Assembly (NCBI GenBank): GCA_016647705.1
Contig: CM028338.1
Span: 36,895,176-36,959,175 of the forward strand
Length of the DNA: 64,000 nt
Reading direction: 5' to 3'
Origin: Eucommia ulmoides
Lineage: Eukaryota; Streptophyta; Magnoliopsida; Garryales; Eucommiaceae
Of this stretch, positions 22,221 through 34,078 are shown piece by piece. The stretch's first letter is position 1. Each line of letters opens with the position of its first letter. The notes beneath the pieces were generated by a model, which was not told the DNA's origin, did not search any database, and saw only the letters and a program-made list of their open reading frames with translations. The position numbers and the translations under genes are program-made.

Positions 22221-24480
22221 AATACTCCCAAACTTAGAATTTTGCTAGTTCTCGAGCAAAACACTTACACTAAAGTAAAAAATAAAAAATAAAAAATAAA
22301 ATAAACACAACTAAATTAACTAATACAACAACTAAACACGAATAAAAACACAAACTACCTAAACATAACGATATATAAATTTTGAATTCATTTATAGACC
22401 AAAATGTTTTCACTCAACAACCCCAAATCATATCGAGTTCAGGAGTAAAATGCACCAAGTGATGTTCTAGAATTTTGACATTCAATAATGCTAAATGCCA
22501 TTCTAGATCATTTCAACGTGTGTGTGCGAAATTCAATAATATAATTATCTAACAATCGGATTGGATTATCCACCAACGAAGCCCATGATTTTAAATCATA
22601 AAGGATTAGGATATCCATATGCCTGACTGGGTTCTACTCTCCCCTAATGTAGGCTTGGAAGTTCATAAAGATCAAAAGGACTTGATTCGGTTTGGAACAT
22701 AGCCAAGGGTATGTCGGGAATATAAAATAGGTTAACATTGTTAACTTAATGACAACCAAGGAACAATGCTTGGAACTCAAAATCACTCTTGAACCCCCAT
22801 AGATACATTGGAAACTACCCTGAACAATCATTTAAAAACGTCGTACTCATTTGTCGAAAGAAACAAAAATTTAACTATATTTACATTTTTTTAACGTACC
22901 ACACCCCTAAACTTATTCGATTCTTACAATTTCACGGGTGTGGTTAAAATGAAAGAAAATGACAAGTGAGTACTCGAATACCGAACCAATCAAAAGTCCG
23001 CGGCCTAAACCCAACCGCTCACTTCATAGCATACTTGAATGCTAACTTGATTCACTCAAATTGTGTCTTCGATTTAACAATATAGGTTTGGAAAAAAATT
23101 AATTGGCCAGGGTATTTATTGCGTGTTCAAAATTGAAACGACTTTATAGGCTTTGACAAGGTAACGAGGGATAAACATATAGCAAGATATGCTTCAAAGG
23201 CTCAAGCGAATCAAATGAATGCCTAAATTACGTCTCCTGAACTACCTCGCCTAGGATTTTACCTCAAGTTTCCCCCAATCAGGTTCTAGAATCCCTTAAT
23301 TGTCATGAATTTGGCTAATGGCTAATTGGCCTCAAATCAATTGAATAGCTATACATTGAGTCTAGGTGCTCGTGCAAATTAGGATCCACAATAACCTTTA
23401 CAAAATACATTATCAAGTACACAGAACATATAGCAAGATATTTATTGGCCAGGGTATTTATTGCGTGTTCAAAATTGAAATGACTTTATAGGCTTTGACA
23501 AGGTAACAAGGGATAAACATATAGCAAGATATGCTTCAAAGGCTCAAGCGAATCAAATGAATGCCTAAATTATGTCTCCTGAACTACCTCGCCTAGGATT
23601 TCACCTCAAGTTTTCCCCAATCAGGTTCTAGAATCCCTTAATTGTCATGAATTTGGCTAATGGCTAATTGGCCTCAAATCAATTGAATAGCTATACATTG
23701 AGTCTACGTACTCGTACAAATTAGGATCCACAATAACCTTTACGAAACACATTGTCAAGTACACAGAACATATAGCAAGAATTTATTGGCCAGGGTATTT
23801 ATTGCGTGTTCAAAATTGAAATGACTTTATAGGCTTTGACAAGGTAACGAGGGATAAACATATAGCAAGATATGCTTCAAAGGCTCAAGCGAATCAAATG
23901 AATGCCTAAATTATGTCTCCTGAACTACCTCGCCTAGGATTTCACCTCAAGTTTCCCCCAATCAGGTTCTAGAATCCCTTAATTGTCATGAATTTGGCTA
24001 ATGGCTAATTGGCCTCAAATCAATTGAATAGCTATACATTGAGTCTACGTGCTCGTGCAAATTAGGATCCACAATAACCTTTACAAAACACATTGTCAAA
24101 CACACAGAACACACATGAGTAGCATTACCCTTTACCTTAACAAACAACTAGGGGATAATATTATCATCGGGTAATAGACCAAATGAACGTAAAACTAAGC
24201 ACATGCACAACAACTACAAACATAAACACATCCTACACTAAACAAACATTCAAACAATTAAACAATAAAACATAATAGCATACTACACATCACCCCCAAA
24301 CTTAAAACGGGTAGTGTCCGTCCACATTGACCCATCAGCGATCCTAATAAAAGCATATAGCATGATAATGAAAACGGAGGTTTAGAACACGTACCTAGGA
24401 GGAGAGAAAATCTCGCCTCCGAGTAAAGTCGGTGGTGAAGTTCTAATTTATTTTTGACTTGGGTTACCTCCCAAGAAGCG
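22221..24480 (-). other. 3' noncoding region of internal unit E
   Basis: Collinear with the F and D 3' regions but longer because of a local triplication (23096-24100). It starts beside the LTR with the polypurine-like stretch (plus strand AATACTCCCAAACTTAGAAT). No ORF of note. Confidence 0.7.
23096..24100. repeat. Threefold tandem repeat, unit about 341 bp, private to unit E
   Basis: The string TTGGCCAGGGTATTTATTGC recurs at about 23103, 23445 and 23786, each followed by about 320 nearly identical bases down to ACACAGAACA. At the joins, GAACATATAGCAAGA runs straight into TTTATTGGCC. Units D and F have one copy. Confidence 0.92.
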
Positions 24481-24486
24481 CTTGGT

Positions 24487-25490
24487 TTATTGTCCTTGGC
24501 CTGACATAGAAAAGTGCTCGTCAAAGAGTAGCTTCTGCCTGTAGTATGTGTCGTACAATACCACATACGGATCTTGATTCAGTATGCCCTCAAGATTAGC
24601 AAGATTTGGCATTGATTGGTCTGTACTTTCAACATGACTCATTACCAACTCATGTGGTTGGTTTTCATAAATGAATGGAGAAAATGGCAGCGAATGACAA
24701 GTGAGCCACATCGGATCCTCGTAGATATGATCGCCTTGGATCGGTGGTGGCATCACAATGTGGATCTCCAATGGTAAAGAATCACAATCATCAATCCATG
24801 CTTGGGTTCCTGTCTCATTCGAATAATCATCATTTAACTCACCCAAGATCCTTCTGCTCGTTTTTGGTTTCTTGTGGTGGCTTTCAATACATATCGTGTT
24901 TGTGTCTCTCAGTGCCACCACTTCTGACTCAACCTCAATTACGCAGATAAGCTAACTGATTTGCATCTGAAGAGACATTACGGTCCCATCAATTTCAATT
25001 CAGGTCGTCTCAATATTGTCAAGATGATCCTCGTGCTCATTTACCCAGTCATTCATCTCCCTCTAGAAAGCTTGAGTTCCCCTATATATTCAATGACTAT
25101 TTCCTCAAAGGTGGGGGAACACTCCTCCTATTGGTTTGGGATGTCAATCCATGGCTCCAAAATGGTGAACTATCCCCCAAGATTTGGTAGCTTGTAGAAT
25201 AATTCCAACAGTGAGAATCAAACTCCGCCATGTCTTTCAGTACCCAATAGGCTTCGTTCACGGTTAGTTAGTTGAAAGAGTTGGTGTCGTTTCCTCTTTC
25301 AACCCACATTCTAGTTGTAGCTAGTAACCCCTCGAGAAAGTTCAGTAGTTGACACTCCCTCGAGAAACGATGATTCAGAAACCAGAATAGTAACTCCTTG
25401 TATCGATCCCAAGCATAATAAAACGACTCGGAATCTCGTTGAAAGAAATGCATAAGCACTTGTTGATCTAATATCTTCAAGTACCCTGCA
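24487..25490 (-). pseudogene. Gag-derived ORF of the non-autonomous family (copy E)
   Basis: Same ORF as at 19226-20119. The capsid-like part (ILDQQVLMHFFQRDSESFYY, WDRYKELLFWFLNHRF, LLNFLEGLL) is open at 25268-25480. The C-terminal part (DPMWLTCHSLPFSPFIY ... LFDEHFSMSGQGQ) is open at 24487-24921 but in another phase, so at least one frameshift lies between. The likely start codon of copies D and F is ATA here. The sequence following the frame (plus strand CTCCCAAGAAGCGCTTGG) is also conserved among the copies. Confidence 0.65.
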
Positions 25491-25588
25491 GGAAAACTAA
25501 TCTACAAAGTAAAAGTTATAAAAAAAAAAAATGCCTAAATTAAAATCAAGTTACTTACTCATAATATCAATAACAATCTACAAACCAA

Positions 25589-25605
25589 TCCCCAGCAAAG
25601 GCGCT
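25589..25605 (-). promoter_or_regulatory. Primer-binding site of unit E
   Basis: Minus strand TAGCGCCTTTGCTGGGG, a mutated tRNA-Asp-type site between the shared LTR and the unit E leader. Confidence 0.75.
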
Positions 25606-25612
25606 AAAAACT

Positions 25613-26898
25613 TGGTAGCACATGAATAAGTTGCTACTTTCACCGCAAGTGTACATGTCAAGTTGTAGTATATATTGGGAAGGGTAAAGGTAGTCGTATC
25701 CACAAGGATTGGATTAGAATTGTCGTTAAGTATCGCGATTGTCATAACCTAATTTTATCTAGGCAATTTAAATTTATAGTTTTGTTGATTTAATATTATA
25801 CTAATCTAATATACTAATATAGTGGTATGAAGTTTATGGGAAATTATTTCCTAGGGATTAACTTCGTTCATTTAAATGTGTTCGTTTCAATCTAGTTTAC
25901 ATTAATGGCGTTTATCTTATCCAATAATCTCGGTATTGAAATCTCATTCACTACCTCTCCCGAGTGTAAAGTGAATGAATATGTGAATTCACGTCAATAC
26001 CGAAGTTCCCCTCGAGCGTCTATACGACACTTAGTCACATGAGTCTCGCCCCAATGTCACGGATTGCAACCTTTCTATCTCCCTCCAGGGTTATTAGATT
26101 GTTGCGTTATGTTTAAACCCTAGTCCGAATTCGGGGTTACCTCTCCCGAGTGTCAAATCCCATATTCTCAATATATCATAACAAGCATATAATGTGGAAT
26201 AACGGTAAATACAATCGGATAAACATCAACAACCATTAACAAAACATCCATTTTATATAAATAACGTTTTCGTGAATTACATCAAGTCTTAGACAATATA
26301 TGTTTAGCTACACATGGCCATAGCCCTAAATACAACTAGAAATAAGCTAAACATATACAAAACATTCAACCAAACCTAAGATAGAAATAGAGAAACAAGG
26401 AGACTAGCCATTATCCGAAGATCCTATGCTTAAACCTCTCTGAGAGCGTTTCCTCTTCTTGGCCTTGATGATCTTCTCTTGGTTGAATGGCCTTGGAGCT
26501 CTTAAAACTCCCGAAAATGCGAAAATGTCTACTATGTGTTTGTGGGAGAAGAGACGATATTTATAAGATTAAAAATATCTCAAAATATCCTAAAAGATTT
26601 GGCGCTGATCGCTGCAGCGGTGGGATTACCACTGCAGCAGTAGAGAGGTCGATAGGTTTCTATCGGGTGACCGCTGCAATAGTGGATACAGGTTCTGAAT
26701 ATGACCTTTTTGCTATTTTTTCTCCACTGTTCTTCCACTGACTTGCTCGTTTATGGATTCTTTTAGTCCATTTTCACCCCAAATATCTGATTTATAACAA
26801 AATAAATAAAAACGTATTAAAACATATTAAAACTCTATAAAAATACTAGAAAACTACCAAAATTGGCTTAGGAATAAATAGATAAATTACACCTATCA
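25613..26898 (-). repeat. Shared middle LTR of the Gypsy complex
   Basis: 1286 bp, plus-strand ends TGGTAGCAC and CACCTATCA. Unit D's polypurine-like end (26899 on) and unit E's primer site (25589-25605) lie on opposite sides, so this LTR serves both. A TATA box (minus strand TATAAATA) is at 26559-26566, downstream in LTR sense of GCTGCAGC palindromes at 26605-26685. Confidence 0.88.
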
Positions 26899-28466
26899 AA
26901 TACCCCAAAACTTAGAATTTTGTTAGTCCTCGAGAAAAACAGTCACACTAAAATAAAATTGAAAAAAACACTATTAAATTAACTAATACAACAACTAAAC
27001 ATGAATTAAAACACAAACTTCCTAAACATAACGATATGTGAGTTTTGAATTCAACTATAGACCAAAACATTTTTCTTCAACAACCTCCAATCATATCAAG
27101 TTCAGGAGTAAAATACACCATGTGATGTTCTAGAAAATCGACATTTAAAAATGGTAAACTCCATTCCGAATCCTTTCAACGTGCGTGTACGAAACTCAAT
27201 AATATAACTATCCAACAATTGGATTGGATTATCCACCAACGAAGCTCATGACATTAAACCATAAAGGATTAGGATATCCATACACTTGACTGGGTTCTAC
27301 TCTATACTAATGTAGGCTTGGAAGTTCATAAAAATCAAAAGGACTTGGTTCGGTTTGGAACATGGCCAAGGGTATCTCAGGAATATAAACCAAGTTAACG
27401 TTGTTAACTTAATGACACTCAAGGCACAATGCTTCGTACTCAAAATCACTCTCAAACCCCCAGAGATACATTATAAACTACCCTGAAAAATCATTTAAGT
27501 ACGTCGTACTCACTTGTCAAAAGAAACGAAAATTTCACTATATTTACATTTTTTTTAACATACCACACCCTTAAACTTATTCGAATACTAAAATTTCACG
27601 GGTGTGGTTTAAACAAAAGAAAGATGACAAGTGAGTACTCAAATACCGAACCAATCGAAAGTTCGCCCTAAACCCAATCGCTCACTTCAAGTAGCATACT
27701 CGAATGCTAATTTGATTTACTCAAATTGTGCCTTTGATTTAGGAATATAGGTTTGGAAAAAGTTTAATTGGCCAGGGTATTTGTTACGTGTTCAGAATTG
27801 AAATGGATTTATAGGTTTTGACAGGGTAACGAGGGATAAACATATAGCAAGGTAAGCTTCAAAGGCTCAAGTCAATCAAATGAATGCCTAAATCACGTCT
27901 CCTGAACTACGTCTCCTAGGATTTCACGTAAAGCTTCCCCCAATCAGGTTCTAGAATCCCTTTATTGTCATGAATTTGGCTAATGGTTAATTGGTCTCAA
28001 ATCAATTGAATAACTATACATTGAGCCTATGTACTAGTGCAAATTAGGATCCACAATAACTTTTACCAAAATGCATTGTCAAGCACACAGAACACACATG
28101 AATGGGCATTACCCTTGACCTAGACAAACAACTAGGGGATAATATCATCATTAGGTAATGGCCCAAATGAACACAAAACTCAGCATATGCACAATAACTA
28201 CGAAAATAAACACATCCTACACTAAACAAACATACAAACAATTAAACAATAAAATATAATAGCATACTACACATCACCCCCAAACTTAAAACGGGTAGTG
28301 TCCACATTGACCCATTAGCGATCCCAATAAAAACATATATCATGATAATAAAGACAGGGGTTTAGAACACGTACCTAGGAGGCGAGACAATCTCTCCTCC
28401 AAGTGAAGTCGATGGTGAAGTTCTAATTTATTTTTGACTTGGGTTGCCTCCCAAGAAGCGCTTGGT
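26899..28466 (-). other. 3' noncoding region of internal unit D
   Basis: Single-copy version of the region that is triplicated in E; no coding potential. It begins at the LTR with plus strand AATACCCCAAAACTTAGAAT, the complement of the Athila-type AAGTTTGGGGTATT polypurine stretch. Confidence 0.7.
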
Positions 28467-31400
28467 TTATTGTCCTCGGCCTGACACAGAGAAGTGCTCA
28501 TCAAAGAGTGGCTTCTGCCCATAGTATGTGTCATACAACACCACATACGGGTCTTGATTTAGTACGCCCTCAAGATTGGCGAGATTTGGCATTGATTGGT
28601 CTGTACTTTCAATGTGACTCGTTGTTGGCTCATGTGCTTGGTTGTCATAAATGAACGGAGAAAATAACGGCAAAGGACAAGTGAGCCACATCGGATCCTT
28701 GTAGATGTGATTATTGATCCTAAGATTTTGGTGAACAATTAAAGGTTGATGTTTTGGTGGAACTAACAGTTTGATTAAGTGTTTCAGTTTATTAGTTTCA
28801 ATCATAAAGATATGATGACAAGTAATGAGGGGATGCTAAAAGATGATGAAGGATTAAGGGGTTGAAGAATTTGAAGAACCTAGAAAAAACAACTCAGGTT
28901 AAATTTTAACTCTTAATATACCAATTAGGATCACACACGACACAAAAAGGTTTTTAAATGATTTTTATAATTATGTGTGTTTTTTTATAGGATCTTAATT
29001 AATTAAATTATTTGCTCCTATGTGAAATTAAAAAAGAAATATTGATAATTAATTAAAATTAAACTTATGTATTTAGTGGAGTTAACCGAGAAAAGAAATT
29101 GGTTAAAGGGGTGAAAATGTTGATGAGAATGAATTAAAAATGAATTTAGAAGAGGTTTCCAGCATTGGTAAGTCGACCAGAGCATAGAAGGAAAAGTCTC
29201 TGAATCTCTCGGTTGACAAGTAGGTCGACCTAAGCTTAAATGTGAATTCTCTGAATCGCTAAGTCGACATGGAGGTCGACCTGTGATAAGAAATGTAACT
29301 CTCTGAATCTCTAGGTTGACAGATAGGTCGACCGATAGACGATGGAATTTTTGGCTTGGCTACATCCTGAATCGAGCGGTCGACAAGTGATCTTGGTTGG
29401 TTGACTTATGGGACTGTTTCATGATATTGTAGAATTTCTAATTTTATTCTAAAAGTAGCCGTTACTAGCCGTTTTATAGTTAGGATTCACGAGATATATT
29501 AGGGATTTAATGTTATTTGAGATATGCAATATATATTATGATATCCCTATAGATTTGGTTCATTAAGTTTGAATATTTCAAAATTTGGTACATATCATTC
29601 TTTATATCCTATTTAATTGTGATTGAGAAATATTTGGGGGACTTAATTGAGAAGTCTAAAAGCTATAATTAAGTAATTTGAACCAGGATAAAGTCTTAAA
29701 TGATATAAGGGGTCTATAAGAGCAATTAAATGTCATAACAAGTGGGAACTAGCCATTAGAGAGTTTATTTTATTCCCTTTCATATAGACCTGCGTTTTTA
29801 ATATTAAAGAGAGAGATCAAGAGAATTATACTGAGCTTTCTAAGAGTTATCATACTGAGTGAATTGTAAGATATGTTCTAAGAGTTATTCTTGAGATATA
29901 TTTGTTGTGGATTGTTGGTACTACCGATTAGAAGTTACATTGCTATCAGTATTCTTTTGGTGGATTCCAAGTAAGATCTTTCTAAATTACTTTCTATTAA
30001 TTGATTCATTGATTATATTTGGAATTTGATCTTTAGAAATTATTTTCTGATTTTTTTTATTGAAAAACATTTTTGAAATAATTTCTTGAATAAATCTGAT
30101 TACGTGCTACCCATTTTTAGTTTAAAATCAGATTTTGAATATCTTACTTTTTTATCACCAGTTTTGGGATATTAATTGAGTTCTAATTTATCTAGGGTGG
30201 TAGAAGTTTCGAGTGAGAAAAATCACTTATTAATTTGTAATTGGTAAGTTGTGTGTAGATTAGATACTATGTTGAGTGACGAATTGAATACTATTGGGAG
30301 TATTTAATCTAAGAGTAGCTAATTTCAGTATCTTGTTGTAAAGAGATTGAGGTAGTAATTCTTCGTTGATTGAATTAGTGAGTAATTTGTAAAGGTTCCA
30401 TCCTTACTTGGGAAAAAAGATACTTAGAGTGATTGTGAGGTTTTGATTCTTGAGCCTACGGTATAAAAAGAATTTGGTTATGATTCTCCCTATAATAGAA
30501 TTAGGTTATTCTTGAACCTGTAAAAAGTAAAGGTTATTCCTGAGTCTGAAAAAAGGTATTTGTAAAGGTTGATTCTTAGCCTGTGAAAAGAATATTTGTG
30601 AGGATTTGGTTCCCACCTATAAAGAAATCTTGAATTTAGTGGGTGCAACTCTCCATGGAGCTTGGAGGGCTTAGCAAAGAATAGCTTGGTGAACTAGTAT
30701 AAATTTCTAGTGTGCTGCAATTTTTTATTATTTATTTTTGTTGTTTTTTATGCATCTAGTTGATATCATATTTCCGCTTCTATATAAAGAGATAATAATT
30801 TAGGATAAAATTAATTATTTGATTTTTTGAAGAATTTTTTCTATTAATTTTTAATACTACCCAATTCATCCCCCCTCTTGGGTAACTTAGTGGGCCAACA
30901 GTAATCGTTTGGATCGGTGGTGGCATCACAATGTGGGTCTCCGATGGTAAAGAATCACAATCGTCAATTCATGCTTGGGTTCCCATCTCATTCGAATAAT
31001 CATCATTGAACTCACCCAAGCTCCTTTCGCTCGTTTTCGATTTCTCGTGGTGGCTTTCAATGCATATGGTGTTTGTGTCTTTCAGTGCAACTACTTTTGA
31101 CTCGGCTACAATTAAGCAGATAAGCTAACAGATTTGTGTCTGAAGAGACGTTACGGTCGCATCGATCTCAGCGCAGGTTATCTCAATATTGTCAAGACGA
31201 TCCTCGTGCTCATTTAGTCAGTCACTCGTTTCCCCACAGAAAGCCTAAGTTTCCTCCATAAATTCATTGAACATTTCCTCAAAGGTAGGGGAACACTCCT
31301 CCTGTTAGTCCGGGATGTCAATCCATAGCGCCGAAATGGTGAAACTATCCTCCAAGCTTTGGTAGCTTATTGAATAATTCCAACAGTGAAAATCATACTC

Positions 31401-31649
31401 CGCCATGTCTTCCAGGACCCGCTAGGCTTCATCCGCAGTTAGCAGGTCGAAAGAGGTGGTACCGTTTCCTCTTTCAACCCACGTTCTGGTTGTGTCTAGT
31501 AACCCATCGAGGAAGTTTATTAGTTGACACTCTCTCAGGATACAGTGATTTAGAAACTGGAACAACAACTCCTTGTATCGATCCCAAGCACAATAAAACA
31601 GATCGGAATCTCATTGAAAGAAATGCATAAGCACTTGTTGATCTAACAT
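28467..31649 (-). pseudogene. Gag-derived ORF of the non-autonomous family (copy D), split by a solo Copia LTR
   Basis: Starts MLDQQVLMHFFQ at 31649. The first 744 bases lie at 30906-31649 and the last 245 at 28467-28711 (DPMWLTCPLPLFSPFIYDN ... PLFDEHFSVSGRGQ). A 2.2-kb Copia LTR separates them. Several stops interrupt the first part. The C-terminal segment is well preserved between copies D, E and F, including a stretch of about 25 residues before the end (QDPYVVLYDTYYGQKPLFDE). Confidence 0.65.
28712..30900 (+). mobile_element. Solo LTR of the outer Copia family
   Basis: Begins TATTGATCCTAAG (ancestral TGTTGATC) and ends GTGGGCCAACA, the same ends as the Copia LTRs at 1561-7070 and 42975-45271, 2189 bp. 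It is flanked by GTGAT (28707-28711) and GTAAT (30901-30905). Unit E at about 24726 shows the uninterrupted site. Internal sequence has been lost by LTR-LTR recombination. Repeated GGTCGACC/GGTTGAC motifs are at about 29165-29405. Confidence 0.92.
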
Positions 31650-31763
31650 CTTCAAGTACCCTGTAGGAAAAACAATCTACAAAGAAAAAATATAAGCAAA
31701 ATAAATGACTAAATTAAAATCAAGTTACTTACTCACAATATCAATAACAATCTAAAAATCAAT

Positions 31764-31780
31764 CCCCGGCAACGGCGCCA
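31764..31780 (-). promoter_or_regulatory. Primer-binding site of unit D, unmutated tRNA-Asp type
   Basis: The minus strand reads TGGCGCCGTTGCCGGGG, an exact complement of the 3' end of plant tRNA-Asp. It is the best preserved of five such sites in the window. Confidence 0.9.
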
Positions 31781-31786
31781 AAAACT

Positions 31787-33140
31787 TGGTAGCGCGTGAA
31801 TATGTCGCTACTTTCACCGCAAGTATACAGATCAAGTTTTAATATAGATTGGGAAGAGTAAGAGTTGTCTAATCCACAGGAATTAGATTAGAATTGTCGT
31901 TAATTACTGCGATTGTCATAACCTAATTTTATCTAGGTGACTTAAATTTATATTTTTGTTAATATAATATTATACTAATCTAATTAACTAATTAAAATAA
32001 TTAATCTAATATACTAATATAGTAGTATGACATTTATGGAAAATTATTTCCTAGGGATTAACTTCGTTCACTTAAACGTGTTCGTTTCAATCTAGTTTAC
32101 ATTAATGGTGTTCATCCTATCCGATAATCTTGGTATTGAAATCTCATTCACTTCCTCTCCCGAGTAAGTAAATGAATATGTGGCTTTGCGTCAACGCCGA
32201 AGTCCCTCTTGAGCATCTATACTACACTTGGTCATATGAGTCTCGCCCCAACGTCACGGATTGCACACTTTTTAACTCCATCCCGAGTTATTAGATCATC
32301 GTGTTGTGTTTAAACCCTAGCCCGAATTTGGGGTTACCTCTCCCAAGTGTCAAACTCCATATTCTCAATATACCATAACAAGTATATAAACGTGGAACAA
32401 TGGTAAACACAATCGGATAAACATGAACAACCATTAACAAAATATCAATTTTATATAAATAAAGTTTTCGTGAATTACATCAAACCCTAGACAATATATG
32501 TTTAGCTACACGTGGCCATAGCCCTAAATACAACTAGAAACAAGCTAAACATATACAAAACATTTAACCAAATCTAAGAGAGAAAGAGAGAAACGATGAG
32601 ACTAGCCGTTATTCGAAGATCCGACGCTAAAATCGCTCTGAGAACGCTTCCTTCTCTTGGCCTTGATGATCTTTTCTTGGTTGAATAGCCCTGGAGCTCT
32701 CAAGACTCCCTAAAAATTCTACTATGTGTTTGGGGGAGAAGAGACGATATTTATAGGATCCAAAATATCTCAAAATATCCTAAAAATCTGGCACTAACCG
32801 CTGTAGCGGTGGGATCACCGCTGCAGTGATGGAGAGGTCGGTAGGTTTCTGGTGGGTAACTACTATAGCGGTGAAGCTCTCTGTATTTTGACCGATGCAA
32901 CGGTGGTTTCACCTCTGCAGCGGTGGATGCAGATTCTGAATATGACATTTTTGCTCTTTTTTCTCTACCGTTCTTCCACAGACTTGCTCATTTATAGACC
33001 GGTTTAGTCCATTTTCACCCTCAAATACTTTATTTATAACAAAATAAATAAAAACGTATTAAAATATATTAAAATGTTATAAAAATACTCGAAAACTACC
33101 AAAATTGACTTGGGAATAAATAGATAAATTACACCTATCA
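31787..33140 (-). repeat. 5' LTR of the Gypsy complex (unit D)
   Basis: 1354 bp, minus strand TGATAGGTGTAATTTATC to ...CGCGCTACCA. It borders the Athila RT at the duplicated ATCGT. GC-rich palindromes (CCGCTGTAGCGGTGG and relatives) lie at 32796-32935, upstream in LTR sense of a TATA box (plus-strand TATTTATA near 32748). Confidence 0.9.
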
Positions 33141-33145
33141 ATCGT

Positions 33146-34078
33146 CTCTCTGGCTATGACTATTATTGCTCTCTTAATGGATATTCAGGCTATAATCAAA
33201 TAGCCATTGCACTAGAAGACCAAGAAAAGACAACGTTCACTGGCCCGAACGGCACATTTGCATATCGTCGTATGCTCTTTGGTCTATGCAATGCTCCAGC
33301 AACTTTCCAATGGTGTATGATAGCGATCTTTTCTGATATGGTGGAAGATATAATTGAAGTATTTATGGATGATTTCTTAGTCTTTGGTTTATTCTTTGAC
33401 CATGGCCTTCACAATCTATCACTTGTTCTCAACCGATGTGAAGAGAAAAATTTAGTTCTAAATTGGGAGAATTGTCATTTCATGGTCAATAAGGGAATCG
33501 TCTTAAACCATCAGGTCTCTTCCAAGGGGCTTGAGATGGATTAGGCGAAGATCGGGACAATCGAGAAACTTTCGCCACCGATCAATGTGAAGGGAATAAG
33601 AAGTTTCCTAGGCCACGCTGGATTCTACAAGAGATTCATCAAAGATTTTTCAAAAACGATGAAACCGTTATGCCATTTACTTAAAAAGGATGCCCCTTTC
33701 ATTTTTTATGATGCTTGTGTGGGAGCATTTAATTCCATGAAGGAGAAATTAATCTCGGCTCTGATTATAGTAGCTCCGGATTGGAATGAGTGGTTTGAGA
33801 TCATGTGTGACAAGAGCGATTACACAATTGGAGCTATTTTAGGCTACTGCAAGGAGATATTTTTTTGATCAATATACTATGCAAGCAAAACACTAAATGA
33901 TGCTTAGGAGAATTACATGAGAATTACACCACCACGAAGAAGGAGATGTTGGCGGTGGTCTTTGCTTTTGATAAGTTTCGTTATAGGGTCCAGGGTAATC
34001 ATCTATACGGACCATACTGACATCCGGTACTTATTTGCAAACAAGGACGCCAAGCCTCGTCTAATCTAGTGGATTATC
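33146..34078 (+). pseudogene. pol: Athila reverse transcriptase (palm, thumb) and RNase H
   Basis: After the insertion the RT resumes with LSGYDYYCSLNGYSGYNQIA, then the primer-grip side TFAYRRMLFGLCNAPATFQW, and the catalytic F-M-D-D-F at 33362-33376. One in-frame stop (33542) separates this from QVSSKGLEMD downstream. RSFLGHAGFYKRFIKDFSK (33596 on) starts the connection. RNase H follows with CDKSDYTIGAILG, and then, in changed frames, YYASKTLNDA and [18 protein letters not shown]. It would copy element RNA into DNA and degrade the template, but stops and frameshifts rule out activity. Confidence 0.9.

Larger units (their letters stand above)
13892..33140 (-). mobile_element. Non-autonomous Athila-related Gypsy complex: three LTRs, two internal regions
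   Basis: A perfect 5-bp duplication ATCGT (13887-13891 and 33141-33145) bounds the whole complex. It splits the Athila RT, which reads on across the empty site. Order from right to left on the minus strand: LTR 31787-33140, primer site, internal D, LTR 25613-26898, primer site, internal E, LTR 13892-14592 plus 21641-22220. The middle LTR is therefore 3' LTR of one unit and 5' LTR of the next. A single target duplication around two units means it was either inserted as a tandem or became one by unequal recombination between LTRs. No protease, RT or integrase is present. 3' noncoding sequence and parts of the LTR match the Athila element that surrounds it, so it is a dependent relative. Confidence 0.9.

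Noticed and set aside
31764-31780. Match to tRNA-Asp, possible tRNA gene
   Set aside because: Only the 3' 17 bases match, in the complement sense and next to an LTR end. It is a primer-binding site.
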